IMG/VR virus record: IMGVR_UViG_3300021197_001925
Location: 1 to 46,535 of that record
Source: a virus
DNA: 46,535 nt
Strand: one strand, 5' to 3'
This document shows positions 1-8,075 of this stretch, in pieces. A program made the position numbers and the translations under genes. The stretch's first letter is position 1. Each line of letters opens with the position of its first letter. A model generated the notes under the pieces. That model made no database searches and was not told where the DNA came from. It was given only the letters and a program-made list of their open reading frames with translations.

Positions 1-108
1 ATTGCTGACAGGTACTTAAGGAGTACTAATGCGGCAAAGCCAGCAAATAAAAAGAAGGTGTTCAGGTCACTGTTTCAGCGACTCAGTCCTCCCTCTTCTC
101 GCGGATAG
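1..108 (+). CDS. C-terminal end of an upstream protein (possibly terminase large subunit), 5' truncated by the window
   Basis: Frame 1 is open from the first base to a TAG at 106-108 and encodes 35 residues ending in a basic, serine/proline-rich tail (about K-K-K-V-F-R-S-L-F-Q-R-L-S-P-P-S-S-R-G). It lies directly upstream of the portal gene, where the large terminase subunit normally sits in this type of phage. No ATPase or nuclease motif falls inside the window, so the identity rests on position only. A competing frame from ATG 29 is open for over 40 codons but would have to start inside this one. Confidence 0.4.
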   Translation: MADRYLRSTNAAKPANKKKVFRSLFQRLSPPSSRG

Positions 109-110
109 TG

Positions 111-146
111 TCCAGTATTGGAGACGATGCCCCTTTGTTGTATTTG
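111..146 (+). promoter_or_regulatory. Candidate phage late promoter, copy 1 (upstream of portal)
   Basis: TCCAGTATTG at 111-120 is followed by TGTATTTG at 139-146. The same pair recurs at 6199/6226 and 19209/19236. Each copy begins within 5 nt after a stop codon and lies 111-115 bp before the next start codon. If the GTATTG part is a -35-like box and TGTATT a -10-like box, the spacer here is 18 bp. The sequence does not match the ordinary sigma-70 boxes well, so a phage-specific or alternative-sigma promoter is inferred. Confidence 0.4.
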
Positions 147-221
147 ATGTGCGTTCTCAATCATTCAGACTCTGAGCCAATCTTTCGTTGAACTAGCGAA
201 CAGCATCGGCACAGGGTCTTG

Positions 222-2315
222 ATGAGCATCGAATCAGCAACTACTGAAGCAATAGTGGGGGTGCAGTACTCGCACCTTTCACCAGGAAATCCTGAGCCCA
301 GCAGTGCGCCCAAAGCTCATAAGAAACGAAAGTGGCACTGGGGCAAGCATAGCCTGAATGCGTCATATGACTCTGCAGCAACAACGCGAAACGATCACCG
401 TCATTGGCGATTCGTTGATCAGAACTCAGCTGATGCATCGGCAACGCCTGATGTACGAAAGAAAATTCGTTCTCGAGCAAGGTATGAAGTTTTAGAGAAC
501 AATCCGATTGGCCTAGGTATCGTATTGACCTTGGCAAATGACACAATCGGAACTGGGCCTCGTCTTCACATGGGCCTTGCGTCTGAAAAGCAGAATACAG
601 CTATTCAGTCAGCTTGGAAGCAGTGGTCTCACGCAATCAACCTAGCCGACAAACTTCACACGATGAAGATTGCAAAGGTGGTTGACGGGGAGGCGGTTGC
701 TAAGATTTCCGTAAACCCCTATCTAGAAACTCCTGTCACGCTTGACCTGAAGACAATTGAGTGCGATAGGCTAGAGGCTCCAGTTGGAACAACCGACCTT
801 CGAGAAGATTATGTTGATGGCATTCACCTCGATGCATACGACAATGCAATCGGCTATGACATACTAAAGCATCACCCAGGCTCTGATTACTACTTTGCAT
901 CGAACATTGAATATTCGACATACGACAGTCGGAATATCATTCACTGGTTTAGGCAAGACAGACCTGAGCAGCATCGCGGTGTAAGTGAATGCCAGTCAGC
1001 CCTAGCTCTCTTCGCTCTTCTTCGTCGCTTCACTCTTGCGACATGCTCCGCTGCCGAACAGGCGGCGAACCTGGCCCTTGTGCTTCACACCGATAATCCT
1101 ATTGGCGACGAGTACGAAGAAGAGGCCGAAAGCCTGATGCACGATTTCTGGATGGACTCAGTTGAACTTGACAGAAACAGTGCGACTATCCTTCCTAACG
1201 GATGGGACATTCGCCAAATAAACTCGCAGCATCCAACCACTACTTACAGTATGTTCAAGCACGAACTGATTGCTGAAATAAGTAGATGCTTAAGCATGCC
1301 GTATAACATTGCAGCGGCAAACTCAGCTGATCATAACTATGCCTCTGGACGATTGGATCACCAGACCTATCATCACGCCATCAGAGTCGAGCGTGATCGG
1401 ATTAACAGGCTTGTGCTCGACAGACTGTTTGTCGAATGGCTCTATGAAGCTGCCTTGCATGGCAATGTGCTTCCGAAGCCAGTCTCTAAACGCATCATTG
1501 AAGTTGCTACGAAACAGGGGAGCAACGACCTAGCCAGAGCGTTTAAGCACACTTGGCACTGGGACGGCTTCGCTCACAGTGACCCAGTCAAGGAAGCACA
1601 GGCACAGAGTCTAAGGATCAAGACTGGAACAACTCACCGCGCTCTAGAGTACGCGAGAGAAGGTCGAGACATAGACGTAGAAGATAGGATGGCTTCAGAG
1701 AAGTCAGGCTTGACGCTCGAGGAGTACCGCAACGCCATCGCTGTTCAAGCGTTCTTCAATGGCAACGGTTTTTCAGGAACACAGGCTGGTGTTATTGACA
1801 GAGAAACCACGACCGAGACAAGCAAAGGCGAAGACACTGCTCTGTCCAACGAGCCCCCTCAGCTTCGGCAAGCGAACGAGACGAAGCGTCAGCAGGATGA
1901 GCTTGAAGAGACTCTGCAAGCTGCGAAGAACTTAGTGAAAGGGCTTGAACAACGGATCGAGGCTTCCTTGCCTGGTGACTGCGATTGCGATCCAGATGAC
2001 GAATGTGAATGCCTAGGTTACTCAGAGGAAGTTACAGCAGCAACTGCGAAGAAGCAGAAGAAGAAGCTGAACAAGCCATTCCGAACACCCAACGGCCCGA
2101 AGAAGTTTGGAGTCTACGTCAAGAACGACAAGGACAATGTGGTCTTAGTTAGATTCGGTGATCCAAACATGGAAATAAAAAGAGACGACCCAGGCCGAAG
2201 GAAGAATTTCAGAGCTCGTCATAAGTGTGACACAGACCCAGGTCCAAAGTGGAAAGCTAGGTATTGGTCCTGTCGCATGTGGGACAACAATCAATCAGTT
2301 TCAGATCTGACATGA
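222..2315 (+). CDS. Phage portal protein (lambda/PF05136-like) with C-terminal RHxC...YWxC tail
   Basis: 697 residues; the portal ring forms the DNA gateway at the capsid vertex and docks terminase and the tail. Family hallmarks are 'RARYEVLENNPIGLGIVLTL' near residue 90, the 'HRGVSECQSALALFALLRRF' helix region near residue 250, and the 'ISRCLSMPYN' segment near 355. After about residue 560 come a coiled-coil stretch, an acidic Cys cluster (CDCDPDDECEC, about 587-597), and a basic module with RHKC and YWSC motifs, which I recall from marine phage head proteins. Lambda-type portals are usually 500-550 residues, so this tail is an extension, perhaps a zinc-binding one. ATG 222 is preferred to the TTG one codon upstream. 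Confidence 0.9.
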   Translation: MSIESATTEAIVGVQYSHLSPGNPEPSSAPKAHKKRKWHWGKHSLNASYDSAATTRNDHRHWRFVDQNSADASATPDVRKKIRSRARYEVLENNPIGLGIVLTLANDTIGTGPRLHMGLASEKQNTAIQSAWKQWSHAINLADKLHTMKIAKVVDGEAVAKISVNPYLETPVTLDLKTIECDRLEAPVGTTDLREDYVDGIHLDAYDNAIGYDILKHHPGSDYYFASNIEYSTYDSRNIIHWFRQDRPEQHRGVSECQSALALFALLRRFTLATCSAAEQAANLALVLHTDNPIGDEYEEEAESLMHDFWMDSVELDRNSATILPNGWDIRQINSQHPTTTYSMFKHELIAEISRCLSMPYNIAAANSADHNYASGRLDHQTYHHAIRVERDRINRLVLDRLFVEWLYEAALHGNVLPKPVSKRIIEVATKQGSNDLARAFKHTWHWDGFAHSDPVKEAQAQSLRIKTGTTHRALEYAREGRDIDVEDRMASEKSGLTLEEYRNAIAVQAFFNGNGFSGTQAGVIDRETTTETSKGEDTALSNEPPQLRQANETKRQQDELEETLQAAKNLVKGLEQRIEASLPGDCDCDPDDECECLGYSEEVTAATAKKQKKKLNKPFRTPNGPKKFGVYVKNDKDNVVLVRFGDPNMEIKRDDPGRRKNFRARHKCDTDPGPKWKARYWSCRMWDNNQSVSDLT

Positions 2316-2387
2316 CGTATTTTGTTTCAGAGCAAACTGTGGTTTTGGCATTCTACGGAATAGCCTCGAAAGAGAAAGGAACATCCA

Positions 2388-2618
2388 ATGAAGATCGGTG
2401 ATCAAGTTAAGTACCTTCGATACGACAATTGCGAGATTGTCGCGATGTCTGATTCTGTTTGTGCAATTCGGTTGCCAGGCGGCATTGTGGTCAATGCGGC
2501 TAAAAGTTCTTTGGCAGATCCTGCTCCGAAGCCTTCTCCTTTGCCTGCGCCCGCAAAGTCCAAGCCGGATTTTCCAAAAGCGGTCGAAGTAAAAAAGAAG
2601 TCGAAGAAGGGCATCTAA
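2388..2618 (+). CDS. Small SH3-like protein between portal and capsid genes
   Basis: 76 residues. The N-terminal 40 residues (MKIGDQVKYLRYDNCEIVAM ... CAIRLPGGIVV) look like a small beta-barrel, with alternating strands and the G-D-x-V-x-Y opening of SH3-like folds. The rest is a Pro/Ala/Lys-rich tail ending KKKSKKGI. An AAAGGA ribosome site precedes ATG 2388, and the stop is 3 nt before the next start, so it is co-transcribed with the head genes. A scaffold or head-accessory role is possible, but I do not recognise the family. Confidence 0.7.
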   Translation: MKIGDQVKYLRYDNCEIVAMSDSVCAIRLPGGIVVNAAKSSLADPAPKPSPLPAPAKSKPDFPKAVEVKKKSKKGI

Positions 2619-2621
2619 TCG

Positions 2622-5333
2622 ATGAGCGAAGAAGACTTCGAACCGCATCTGATGTATGACCCAGAAACGGGCGAGGGTGTCATGGCCGACACTTTCGAAA
2701 AACATCTTAGGCTGAAAGATCTTGGTTACACACACAAAGTGTCTGCTCAGGACGAGCACCCCTATGTCGATGCTGACATAGAAGCCGCTGAGATATCCGA
2801 CACGGTAAAGAAAAGTCTTCAGGGTAAAGTTGATAAACATAACGAGTCTGTTTCGTCCGACTCGAAGAGAGCGACATTGCGTTCGCTTGTGTCAGTATTC
2901 AAGAGAGGCGTTGGGGCATACCACACCAACCCAGGTTCAGTCAGGCCCAGCGTCAAAAGCCCAGATCAGTGGGCTCATGCAAGAGTGAATTCTTTTTTGG
3001 ATGCCCTTAAGAAGGGGAAGTTCAGAGGAGGAAAGCATGACACAGATTTGTTCCCGAAGGGACATCCCCTTTCCAGCAAAGGTAAGAAGATGGCTGCATC
3101 GTACAAACCAGAAGACATCGTTTTTTTATCGGACTCGTTTGAGATAAAGGCTTACCAAGAAGAGCCGAGTTCGGAAGATCCGGCGGTTGATCCAGAAGAG
3201 GTAAAGAGCTTTGACATCACTGCTTACAACGGTGGTTCACTGTCGCTTCCTAACTTCCCAGAAGCTGCATACATCGATATCAGCAGTGCATATATTCACG
3301 GCAGCGAAGGGCAACAGCCTATTCTGAAAGATCACGACACGAGAAAGATTGTCGGACATGGTACGCCAGTGATCGAAGGCTCAATGATGCGAGTCGATAG
3401 CGGTGTCATGAGCCATGACAATGAAGACACAAGAGAAATAATTGCTGCCGCAAAGAAGGGGTTTAAATGGCAAGCCTCTGTCGGTGGAAAAATGACACAA
3501 CGTCCACTTCTTCTAAAAGAAGGCGTGACGAAGTTAGTAAATGGCCGGAATGTTTCCGGTCCCGCAGTTGTGGTTCGCGGTTTTATGTGGCGTGAAACCA
3601 GCATCTGTGGAATTGGTTGTGATGACGAGCGAGCTTCGGCTCGCGTAGCAGCTTCTCAAGGAGCAATTACGATGGAATTTGAACAGTGGCTTGAGGACGC
3701 AGGCTTCGCGGCTGACGACCTCAACGATACACAGATTGATTCGCTGAAAGCAGCGTTTGAAAAACAGAACACCGAAGCTCAGGAAGAGCCTCAAGTGGTT
3801 GAGATCGAAGCTTCGGCTTCTTCTGAGCCAAGTAGTGAGTCGGTCTCACAGCCTCGGTTCGATCCCGAAGTTGCAGCATCGGAAGATACTCGAAAGTATC
3901 TTGACAGCGTTCGCGCTGCTCGTCGCAAAGAAGATGCTCGAGTTCAAGAGCTCGAGACAGTTCACGCCGAGTACAACAACAGCGTACCCAAGACGATTCT
4001 TGCTGAGTTGTTCGACAGCGCAATTGCTGGCGATTTGGATCGTAACAAATTTGAGCTCGAGTGCATCAAGGCTGCTCGCCAGCCTCGTCAAGCAACTGCT
4101 CCTCGCGGATATGCTCGACGACAGTTTGATCAGGATGTCATCGAAGCCTCGTTGCTCCGCACTGGCGGAATGAGCGAAGACGGTGTTGCTGATTCTGTCA
4201 AACGTGCCGTTGGTTCAGGTCGCCAAGAAGAGGTGATGAACAAAGCTTACGAGCGAGAGATGCAAGGATTCGGTCTTCAGGACTTGGTCTACGCTGCACT
4301 GGAAAGCACCGGAGAAGAAATCCCTTCTCGTCGATGCAACGGCCAGACTATCGAAGCTGCTATGCGAGCATCGAAAGAGATTCGTGCATCGAGTGCGAAC
4401 AGCAGCATCAGCTTGCCTGGCGTACTTTCCAACATTGCTAATAAGCAGATGTTGCAAAGCTACGAAGACAACAAAGGCATCTGGGACAAGATCTCTTCGA
4501 CTACTGACACTAGCGACTTCAAGGCATTCGACTCATATCGTTTGACTGAGGCTGGTGTTCTTGAGCAGATCGGTCCTTCTGGCGAGATCAAGCATGCTTC
4601 TCTTGGCGAAGATTCGTTCAGCAATCGCGTGATCAATCACGCTCGCCTGATCGGACTCACTGAAGAGATGTTGATGAACGATGACTTGGGCGCATTCCAG
4701 CGTCTCGCTCGTCACTTCGGACGCATGTCTGCTCATGCCATCGAGCAAAGCGTCATCCAGACTCTTGCTGGTGCTTCGGTATCAACTGGAGCAGGATCGT
4801 CCAGCGACTTCTTCCGAGGTGCTGCACTTGGCAACACGCAGCCTAACTACTTCGAGGGTGCGTCATCTGCATTGAGCATTGACAGCCTTGGAAGCGCATG
4901 GCAAATGTTTGCTGATCAAACTGACCGCGAAGGCAAGCCTATCATGCTTGACCCCGCTGTTCTTTTGACCACGACCGGCAACGCAATTCTTGCGAAGAAC
5001 TTGTACAACAGTACTGAAGTTCGGATTGCTGGAAGCAGTGACCGTACTCGCGCTGTCAACAATGCTTGGGCTGGAATGTTTGAGCCTGTGATGTCGCAGT
5101 ACTTGAGTCAGTCTGCATACGGCGGGTCCGCTACCGAGTGGTACTTGGTTAGCCGAGTCAGCGATGACTTTGCTCCTATCCAAGTTGCTTTCCTCAACGG
5201 TCAGCGTACTCCACAGATTGAGCGATTCGATTACGATCCGAACATGCTCGGCGTGACTTTCCGCGCCAAGCTACCATTCGGCGTAGCACTTCAGGATCCT
5301 CGTTGCATCGTGAAGAGCAAAGGCGCAGCATAA
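2622..5333 (+). CDS. Fused prohead protease, scaffold and major capsid protein
   Basis: 903 residues in one frame. Residues about 83-150 contain an R-G-x-G-A-Y ... QWAHARVNSFL ... HDTDLFPKGHP module that I recall from marine-phage head proteins. Residues about 195-345 look like a prohead serine protease: candidate catalytic His238 in LKDHDTRKIVG and Ser286 in WQASVGG. Residues 350-520 are charged, Glu/Ser-rich and coiled, as expected of an internal scaffold. From about 525 the chain resembles an HK97-fold major capsid protein, with a conserved C-terminal half (MFADQTDREGKPIMLDPAVL, then FDYDPNMLGVTFRAKLPFGV). The protease presumably cleaves itself and the scaffold away during maturation. Separate genes are more usual. 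A strong terminator follows. Confidence 0.85.
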   Translation: MSEEDFEPHLMYDPETGEGVMADTFEKHLRLKDLGYTHKVSAQDEHPYVDADIEAAEISDTVKKSLQGKVDKHNESVSSDSKRATLRSLVSVFKRGVGAYHTNPGSVRPSVKSPDQWAHARVNSFLDALKKGKFRGGKHDTDLFPKGHPLSSKGKKMAASYKPEDIVFLSDSFEIKAYQEEPSSEDPAVDPEEVKSFDITAYNGGSLSLPNFPEAAYIDISSAYIHGSEGQQPILKDHDTRKIVGHGTPVIEGSMMRVDSGVMSHDNEDTREIIAAAKKGFKWQASVGGKMTQRPLLLKEGVTKLVNGRNVSGPAVVVRGFMWRETSICGIGCDDERASARVAASQGAITMEFEQWLEDAGFAADDLNDTQIDSLKAAFEKQNTEAQEEPQVVEIEASASSEPSSESVSQPRFDPEVAASEDTRKYLDSVRAARRKEDARVQELETVHAEYNNSVPKTILAELFDSAIAGDLDRNKFELECIKAARQPRQATAPRGYARRQFDQDVIEASLLRTGGMSEDGVADSVKRAVGSGRQEEVMNKAYEREMQGFGLQDLVYAALESTGEEIPSRRCNGQTIEAAMRASKEIRASSANSSISLPGVLSNIANKQMLQSYEDNKGIWDKISSTTDTSDFKAFDSYRLTEAGVLEQIGPSGEIKHASLGEDSFSNRVINHARLIGLTEEMLMNDDLGAFQRLARHFGRMSAHAIEQSVIQTLAGASVSTGAGSSSDFFRGAALGNTQPNYFEGASSALSIDSLGSAWQMFADQTDREGKPIMLDPAVLLTTTGNAILAKNLYNSTEVRIAGSSDRTRAVNNAWAGMFEPVMSQYLSQSAYGGSATEWYLVSRVSDDFAPIQVAFLNGQRTPQIERFDYDPNMLGVTFRAKLPFGVALQDPRCIVKSKGAA

Positions 5334-5357
5334 GCCCCGCCTTGGCTTGTAGAATTT

Positions 5358-5395
5358 GAGGCTGGGGCGTCAGGCCCCAGCCTCCTTCTTTTTTT
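5358..5395 (+). terminator. Rho-independent terminator after the capsid gene
   Basis: A perfect 11-bp stem (GAGGCTGGGGC at 5358-5368 pairing with GCCCCAGCCTC at 5374-5384), a 5-nt loop, then CTTCTTTTTTT. It lies 22 bp after the capsid stop codon and would end or reduce read-through from the most highly expressed gene. Confidence 0.92.
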
Positions 5396-5410
5396 GTTAC
5401 TGGTAAACAA

Positions 5411-5635
5411 ATGACTGCACCAGACCCAACAACGCTCGGCCTTTTAGTAACAGCAATCACAGGGATGTCGGGAGCTATCGGTGTTCTTTGGCGACAGACC
5501 ATGAAGCACTTGTCTGTCACAGAGTCTCGCTTGCAACAGGCTGAGTCACGCGCGGACTCATGCGATAAGGACAGGCTCGAAATTTGGAAAGCATTGGCTA
5601 ACATCCAGTCTCATGAATCAAAAAACAATGAGTGA
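5411..5635 (+). CDS. Small single-pass membrane protein with coiled-coil C-terminus
   Basis: 74 residues. Residues about 8-27 (TLGLLVTAITGMSGAIGVLW) form one membrane helix; the rest is a charged amphipathic helix with the pattern C-D-K-D-R-L-E-I-W-x-A-L-A. Short proteins of this shape in phages include XhlA/hemolysin-like and spanin- or holin-accessory proteins. It sits alone between two intrinsic terminators (5358-5395 and 5696-5736), so it has its own short transcription window between head and tail genes. The role is not established from sequence. Confidence 0.65.
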   Translation: MTAPDPTTLGLLVTAITGMSGAIGVLWRQTMKHLSVTESRLQQAESRADSCDKDRLEIWKALANIQSHESKNNE

Positions 5636-5695
5636 TGATTGACTCAGTCAATCTTTTTCCATAAAGAATCAGCTTGGCGTATGACGCTAAGTGCG

Positions 5696-5736
5696 CCGCT
5701 GGGGTTTAGGGCTTGCCCCCAGCGGTGTTTTTTTTT
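5696..5736 (+). terminator. Rho-independent terminator
   Basis: A 9-bp stem, CCGCTGGGG at 5696-5704 pairing with CCCCAGCGG at 5717-5725, followed by TG and about ten T's. It lies 60 bp after the stop of the small membrane protein. Confidence 0.9.
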
Positions 5737-5814
5737 GGTCTTTTCAATGAGTCTGTCTCATCTAAAATTCAGTGCGTAGAGTGGAAGACAACCAAGCCCA
5801 ATTCTGAGTCCTAT

Positions 5815-6000
5815 ATGACCAACTACAAATTAACAGCAGATGAGTCAAAGAGAATCCAGTCCATCATTGAAGCCAACGATGAGCACGAAGGGTTCGTCAA
5901 TGGTAATGATGTCGCGTTACTGGCTAAAGTGGTTCAGAAGGCGTTCGGGTTGAAGCCGGTCGATAAAAAGAAATCTACAGCAAACAAAGAGTCGGAGTGA
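5815..6000 (+). CDS. Hypothetical small protein
   Basis: 61 residues from ATG 5815 (MTNYKLTADESKRIQSIIEA...). The frame extends upstream to 5713, but that part overlaps the terminator and its T-run, so the inner ATG is preferred. The protein is helical and charged with a lysine-rich end. Its stop at 5998-6000 is immediately followed by the next gene's start region, indicating coupling. No recognised domain. Confidence 0.5.
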   Translation: MTNYKLTADESKRIQSIIEANDEHEGFVNGNDVALLAKVVQKAFGLKPVDKKKSTANKESE

Positions 6001-6002
6001 GC

Positions 6003-6194
6003 ATGATACCTAAAAGGATGTCTCGTACTGACTATTTGGAAGCAAGGAGAAGCGAAAGCAGGAAGCGGAATAAGAGTGAAGACACCAAACATACCAAAGG
6101 TCTTACACCGTTCCGGCGACCGCTTGATGCTAGCGGAAACAAATTGAAAGGCGAGGCGTATCGGGAGTGGCTTGATAAACAAAAGCCCTGCTAG
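6003..6194 (+). CDS. Hypothetical small basic protein
   Basis: 63 residues, very rich in Lys/Arg/Ser (MIPKRMSRTDYLEARRSESR...). ATG 6003 has GGAG at 5994-5997 at good spacing; a GTG at 5997 overlapping the previous stop is the alternative start. It is the last gene before the second candidate late promoter, which begins 5 nt after its TAG. The function is unknown; its composition suits a nucleic-acid-binding or internal virion peptide. Confidence 0.5.
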   Translation: MIPKRMSRTDYLEARRSESRKRNKSEDTKHTKGLTPFRRPLDASGNKLKGEAYREWLDKQKPC

Positions 6195-6198
6195 CGTA

Positions 6199-6233
6199 TC
6201 CAGTATTGCCAATGAGCTCATGCTCTGTATTTG
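6199..6233 (+). promoter_or_regulatory. Candidate phage late promoter, copy 2 (upstream of decoration protein)
   Basis: TCCAGTATTG at 6199-6208 and TGTATTTG at 6226-6233, giving a 17-bp spacer between GTATTG and TGTATT. The element starts 5 nt after a stop codon and 114 bp before ATG 6313. It matches copy 1 at every base of both boxes. Confidence 0.42.
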
Positions 6234-6312
6234 TTTTTTCTCCTGTAGAGTTAAGAATTGTCCTTGTTGAAATCAAGTCGATTTCGTGAATCTCAAATTC
6301 AAAGGACAAATC

Positions 6313-6666
6313 ATGCCTGCTGAACTTCATCAATCTGGCGTTCACTTGGATTACACTCCCGCTGGCGCAGTTTCTGCTGGCGCAGTCGTAAATCTGGGTG
6401 GAGCATCCAGCCCTCTCGTTGGTATCGTCAACAACGACATCGCAGCAAACCAAAAAGGTTCTGTATGCATCGCTGGTGTGTACAAGCTTGATAAAAAAAG
6501 TGCCACCGCAATGGCAATTGGTGACACTGTTGCATACGACATTTCCGCTGACGAGGTTGTTCCTGACGGTGACGCAGGCGACGACTTTGATATCGGAAAA
6601 GTTGCTTACGCCGCTGGTGCTAGCGATGCTTCGGTTTATGTGTTGATCAACGGATCTGCCATCTAA
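6313..6666 (+). CDS. Capsid decoration-like protein (DUF2190-type)
   Basis: 117 residues from ATG 6313, which has an AAAGGA site 6 nt upstream; the frame's earlier start at 6286 lacks one. The pattern (PAGAVSAGAVVNLGGASSPL, then G-V-Y-K-L-D-K, then a D/G-rich loop and a final IGKVAYAAGASDASVYVLI) fits the small beta-rich DUF2190 capsid proteins that bind the outside of HK97-fold shells as stabilisers. Its place just after the capsid gene supports this. It has a private long leader, suggesting strong, separately set expression. Confidence 0.75.
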   Translation: MPAELHQSGVHLDYTPAGAVSAGAVVNLGGASSPLVGIVNNDIAANQKGSVCIAGVYKLDKKSATAMAIGDTVAYDISADEVVPDGDAGDDFDIGKVAYAAGASDASVYVLINGSAI

Positions 6667-6693
6667 TTCTCCTTGTAACACAGCGATACCGCC

Positions 6694-7074
6694 ATGCCTA
6701 GAAACTTACTCAAGCGAGCAGCTGAGTACCTTCAGGACAAAGCTGAATACCACATGTCAGAGACAGTTGTGTATATCAGGCCTGGAGTTGGTTCAGTCAC
6801 GGTTCAAGCTGTTGTTGGAGAAACAGAGTACAAGCTAGACAACGGGGAAGACTTCATTGATCGAATAATCAGGTATGACTATACGATCAGAAGGAAAGCC
6901 TTAGTGATTGATGGATCATTAGTCACTCCTGAGAGGAATGACGTTGTTCAGCACACTCTTGACGATGGCACTGTTTACACGGGTCGTGTGCTTGGAGAAG
7001 GCGGTGTACCGCATTTTCAAGATGCGGACGGTCACGGGGTTGCACTGAGAATTCACACGAAGAGAGACGACTGA
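6694..7074 (+). CDS. Head-tail connector / head completion protein
   Basis: 126 residues. A short N-terminal helix (MPRNLLKRAAEYLQDKAEYH) precedes beta strands built around ETVVYIRPGVGSVTVQAVVG and a 'LVTPERNDVV...DDGTVYTGRVLGE' unit, which matches the general form of small connector proteins that extend the portal ring. It sits between the decoration and tail-terminator genes, the normal connector position. The stop overlaps the next start (TGATG at 7074). Confidence 0.6.
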   Translation: MPRNLLKRAAEYLQDKAEYHMSETVVYIRPGVGSVTVQAVVGETEYKLDNGEDFIDRIIRYDYTIRRKALVIDGSLVTPERNDVVQHTLDDGTVYTGRVLGEGGVPHFQDADGHGVALRIHTKRDD

Positions 7075-7520
7075 TGTCAAGCGATGTAAGCATTGCAAAT
7101 AACTTGGCTGCAGCAATTGGAGGCCAGTCGTTCTCTAAAAGTTTCGCCGTGGATTTTACTTTCGATCAGTATATCGAAAACGATAAAGTTGATTCAATCT
7201 TGCTTAGAGTGGGCATTGAGTCTGAGCAGCGTCAGAGACAAAGTCGTGGATCTTGGGTAAAGGATTGTCAGCTTTCAGTCGTAATGATTGCTCCACAGCA
7301 GGTCAATACAACGACAGCTGTCAATGCTGAATCAGAGATAACGAACCTTTTGACGTTTTGGGATGAGGTCGTGGACTTTATTCAAGACTATAAACCGCTA
7401 GGTCACATGGCCTCGACTATTGATAGTTTTGGTAGCACTCGGTTTGATCGCGAGAAGCTGCATGAAGACCGAAGGTTTCGGGCTGGTGTGGCTATCACTT
7501 ACAAAATAATTTCCAACTAA
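7074..7520 (+). CDS. Probable tail terminator / neck protein
   Basis: 148 residues with alternating helices and strands (FAVDFTFDQYIENDKVDSIL, VVMIAPQQ, a C-terminal RAGVAITYKIISN strand). Proteins of this size directly upstream of the major tail protein are usually tail terminators, capping the tail tube where it meets the head. Assignment is from position and overall form. The start is coupled to the preceding stop by a 1-nt overlap. Confidence 0.5.
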   Translation: MSSDVSIANNLAAAIGGQSFSKSFAVDFTFDQYIENDKVDSILLRVGIESEQRQRQSRGSWVKDCQLSVVMIAPQQVNTTTAVNAESEITNLLTFWDEVVDFIQDYKPLGHMASTIDSFGSTRFDREKLHEDRRFRAGVAITYKIISN

Positions 7521-7533
7521 AAGGAATACCACA

Positions 7534-7989
7534 ATGGCTGTTCTCGGTCTAAATGCAAAGACTTACTTGGCTGGCACAATCGCGTCTCCAGTCTTCACTA
7601 ACGAAGTTGGCCCGATTCGTGAGGAAACTGTAAACCTCGAGCGAAGCTTGACTGACGTTACGGATCGTCGTGCTAACGGATGGCGTCTTCAGGTCGGTAC
7701 TCTCATCGAGGGTACTGTTGACCTTCAGATGATCTATGAGCCAGGCGATCCAGACTTCGACTCATTCGAAGATGCCTTCTTCGACGGAGATCAACTCGTC
7801 CTCGCTTTCATGGATGGTAATGTTGCCCAAAGTGGGACTTACTACGGCTTGCTTGGAGCTTTCGTTGTGACTTCTTTCTCGCAGCCTCGCCAGCTTGAGG
7901 AAGCTATCATCGTTGATGTCACCTTGACGCCTGTCTTGGAAGACGTAACGGACACACCCCCTACTTGGCACACGGCTACCACGCTGTAG
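7534..7989 (+). CDS. Major tail (tube) protein
   Basis: 151 residues. The opening 'MAVLGLNAKTYL', the 'DVTDRRANGWRLQVGTL' turn, and the closing 'IIVDVTLTPVLEDVTDTPPTW' follow the beta-sandwich tail-tube pattern, with the usual V-x-L-T-P-V-x end. It would stack as rings around the tape measure. An AAAGGAAT site precedes ATG 7534. A long hairpin sits just downstream (8021-8064), which would let this gene be expressed well above the following chaperone genes. Confidence 0.72.
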   Translation: MAVLGLNAKTYLAGTIASPVFTNEVGPIREETVNLERSLTDVTDRRANGWRLQVGTLIEGTVDLQMIYEPGDPDFDSFEDAFFDGDQLVLAFMDGNVAQSGTYYGLLGAFVVTSFSQPRQLEEAIIVDVTLTPVLEDVTDTPPTWHTATTL

Positions 7990-8020
7990 TTTTTGCCTTG
8001 CAACATGAGTCCGACTCACT

Positions 8021-8064
8021 TAGATTGACCCTTTCCCCTGTTTGTCGGGGGGAGGGTCAATCTA
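8021..8064 (+). promoter_or_regulatory. 18-bp RNA hairpin between tail tube and tail chaperone genes
   Basis: Arm 8021-8038 (begins TAGATTGACCC) pairs with 8047-8064 (ends GGGTCAATCTA) over 18 bp, with two G-U pairs and an 8-nt loop. No T-run follows, so it is not a classical terminator. It ends 11 nt before ATG 8076 with GGAG in between. Likely roles are 3'-end protection of the tail-tube mRNA, partial termination, or limiting translation of the next gene. Confidence 0.75.
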
Positions 8065-8075
8065 CGGAGATAAGC

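Noticed and set aside
29-172. Plus-strand frame from ATG 29
   Set aside because: It overlaps the out-of-frame C-terminus of the upstream protein and its composition looks non-coding.
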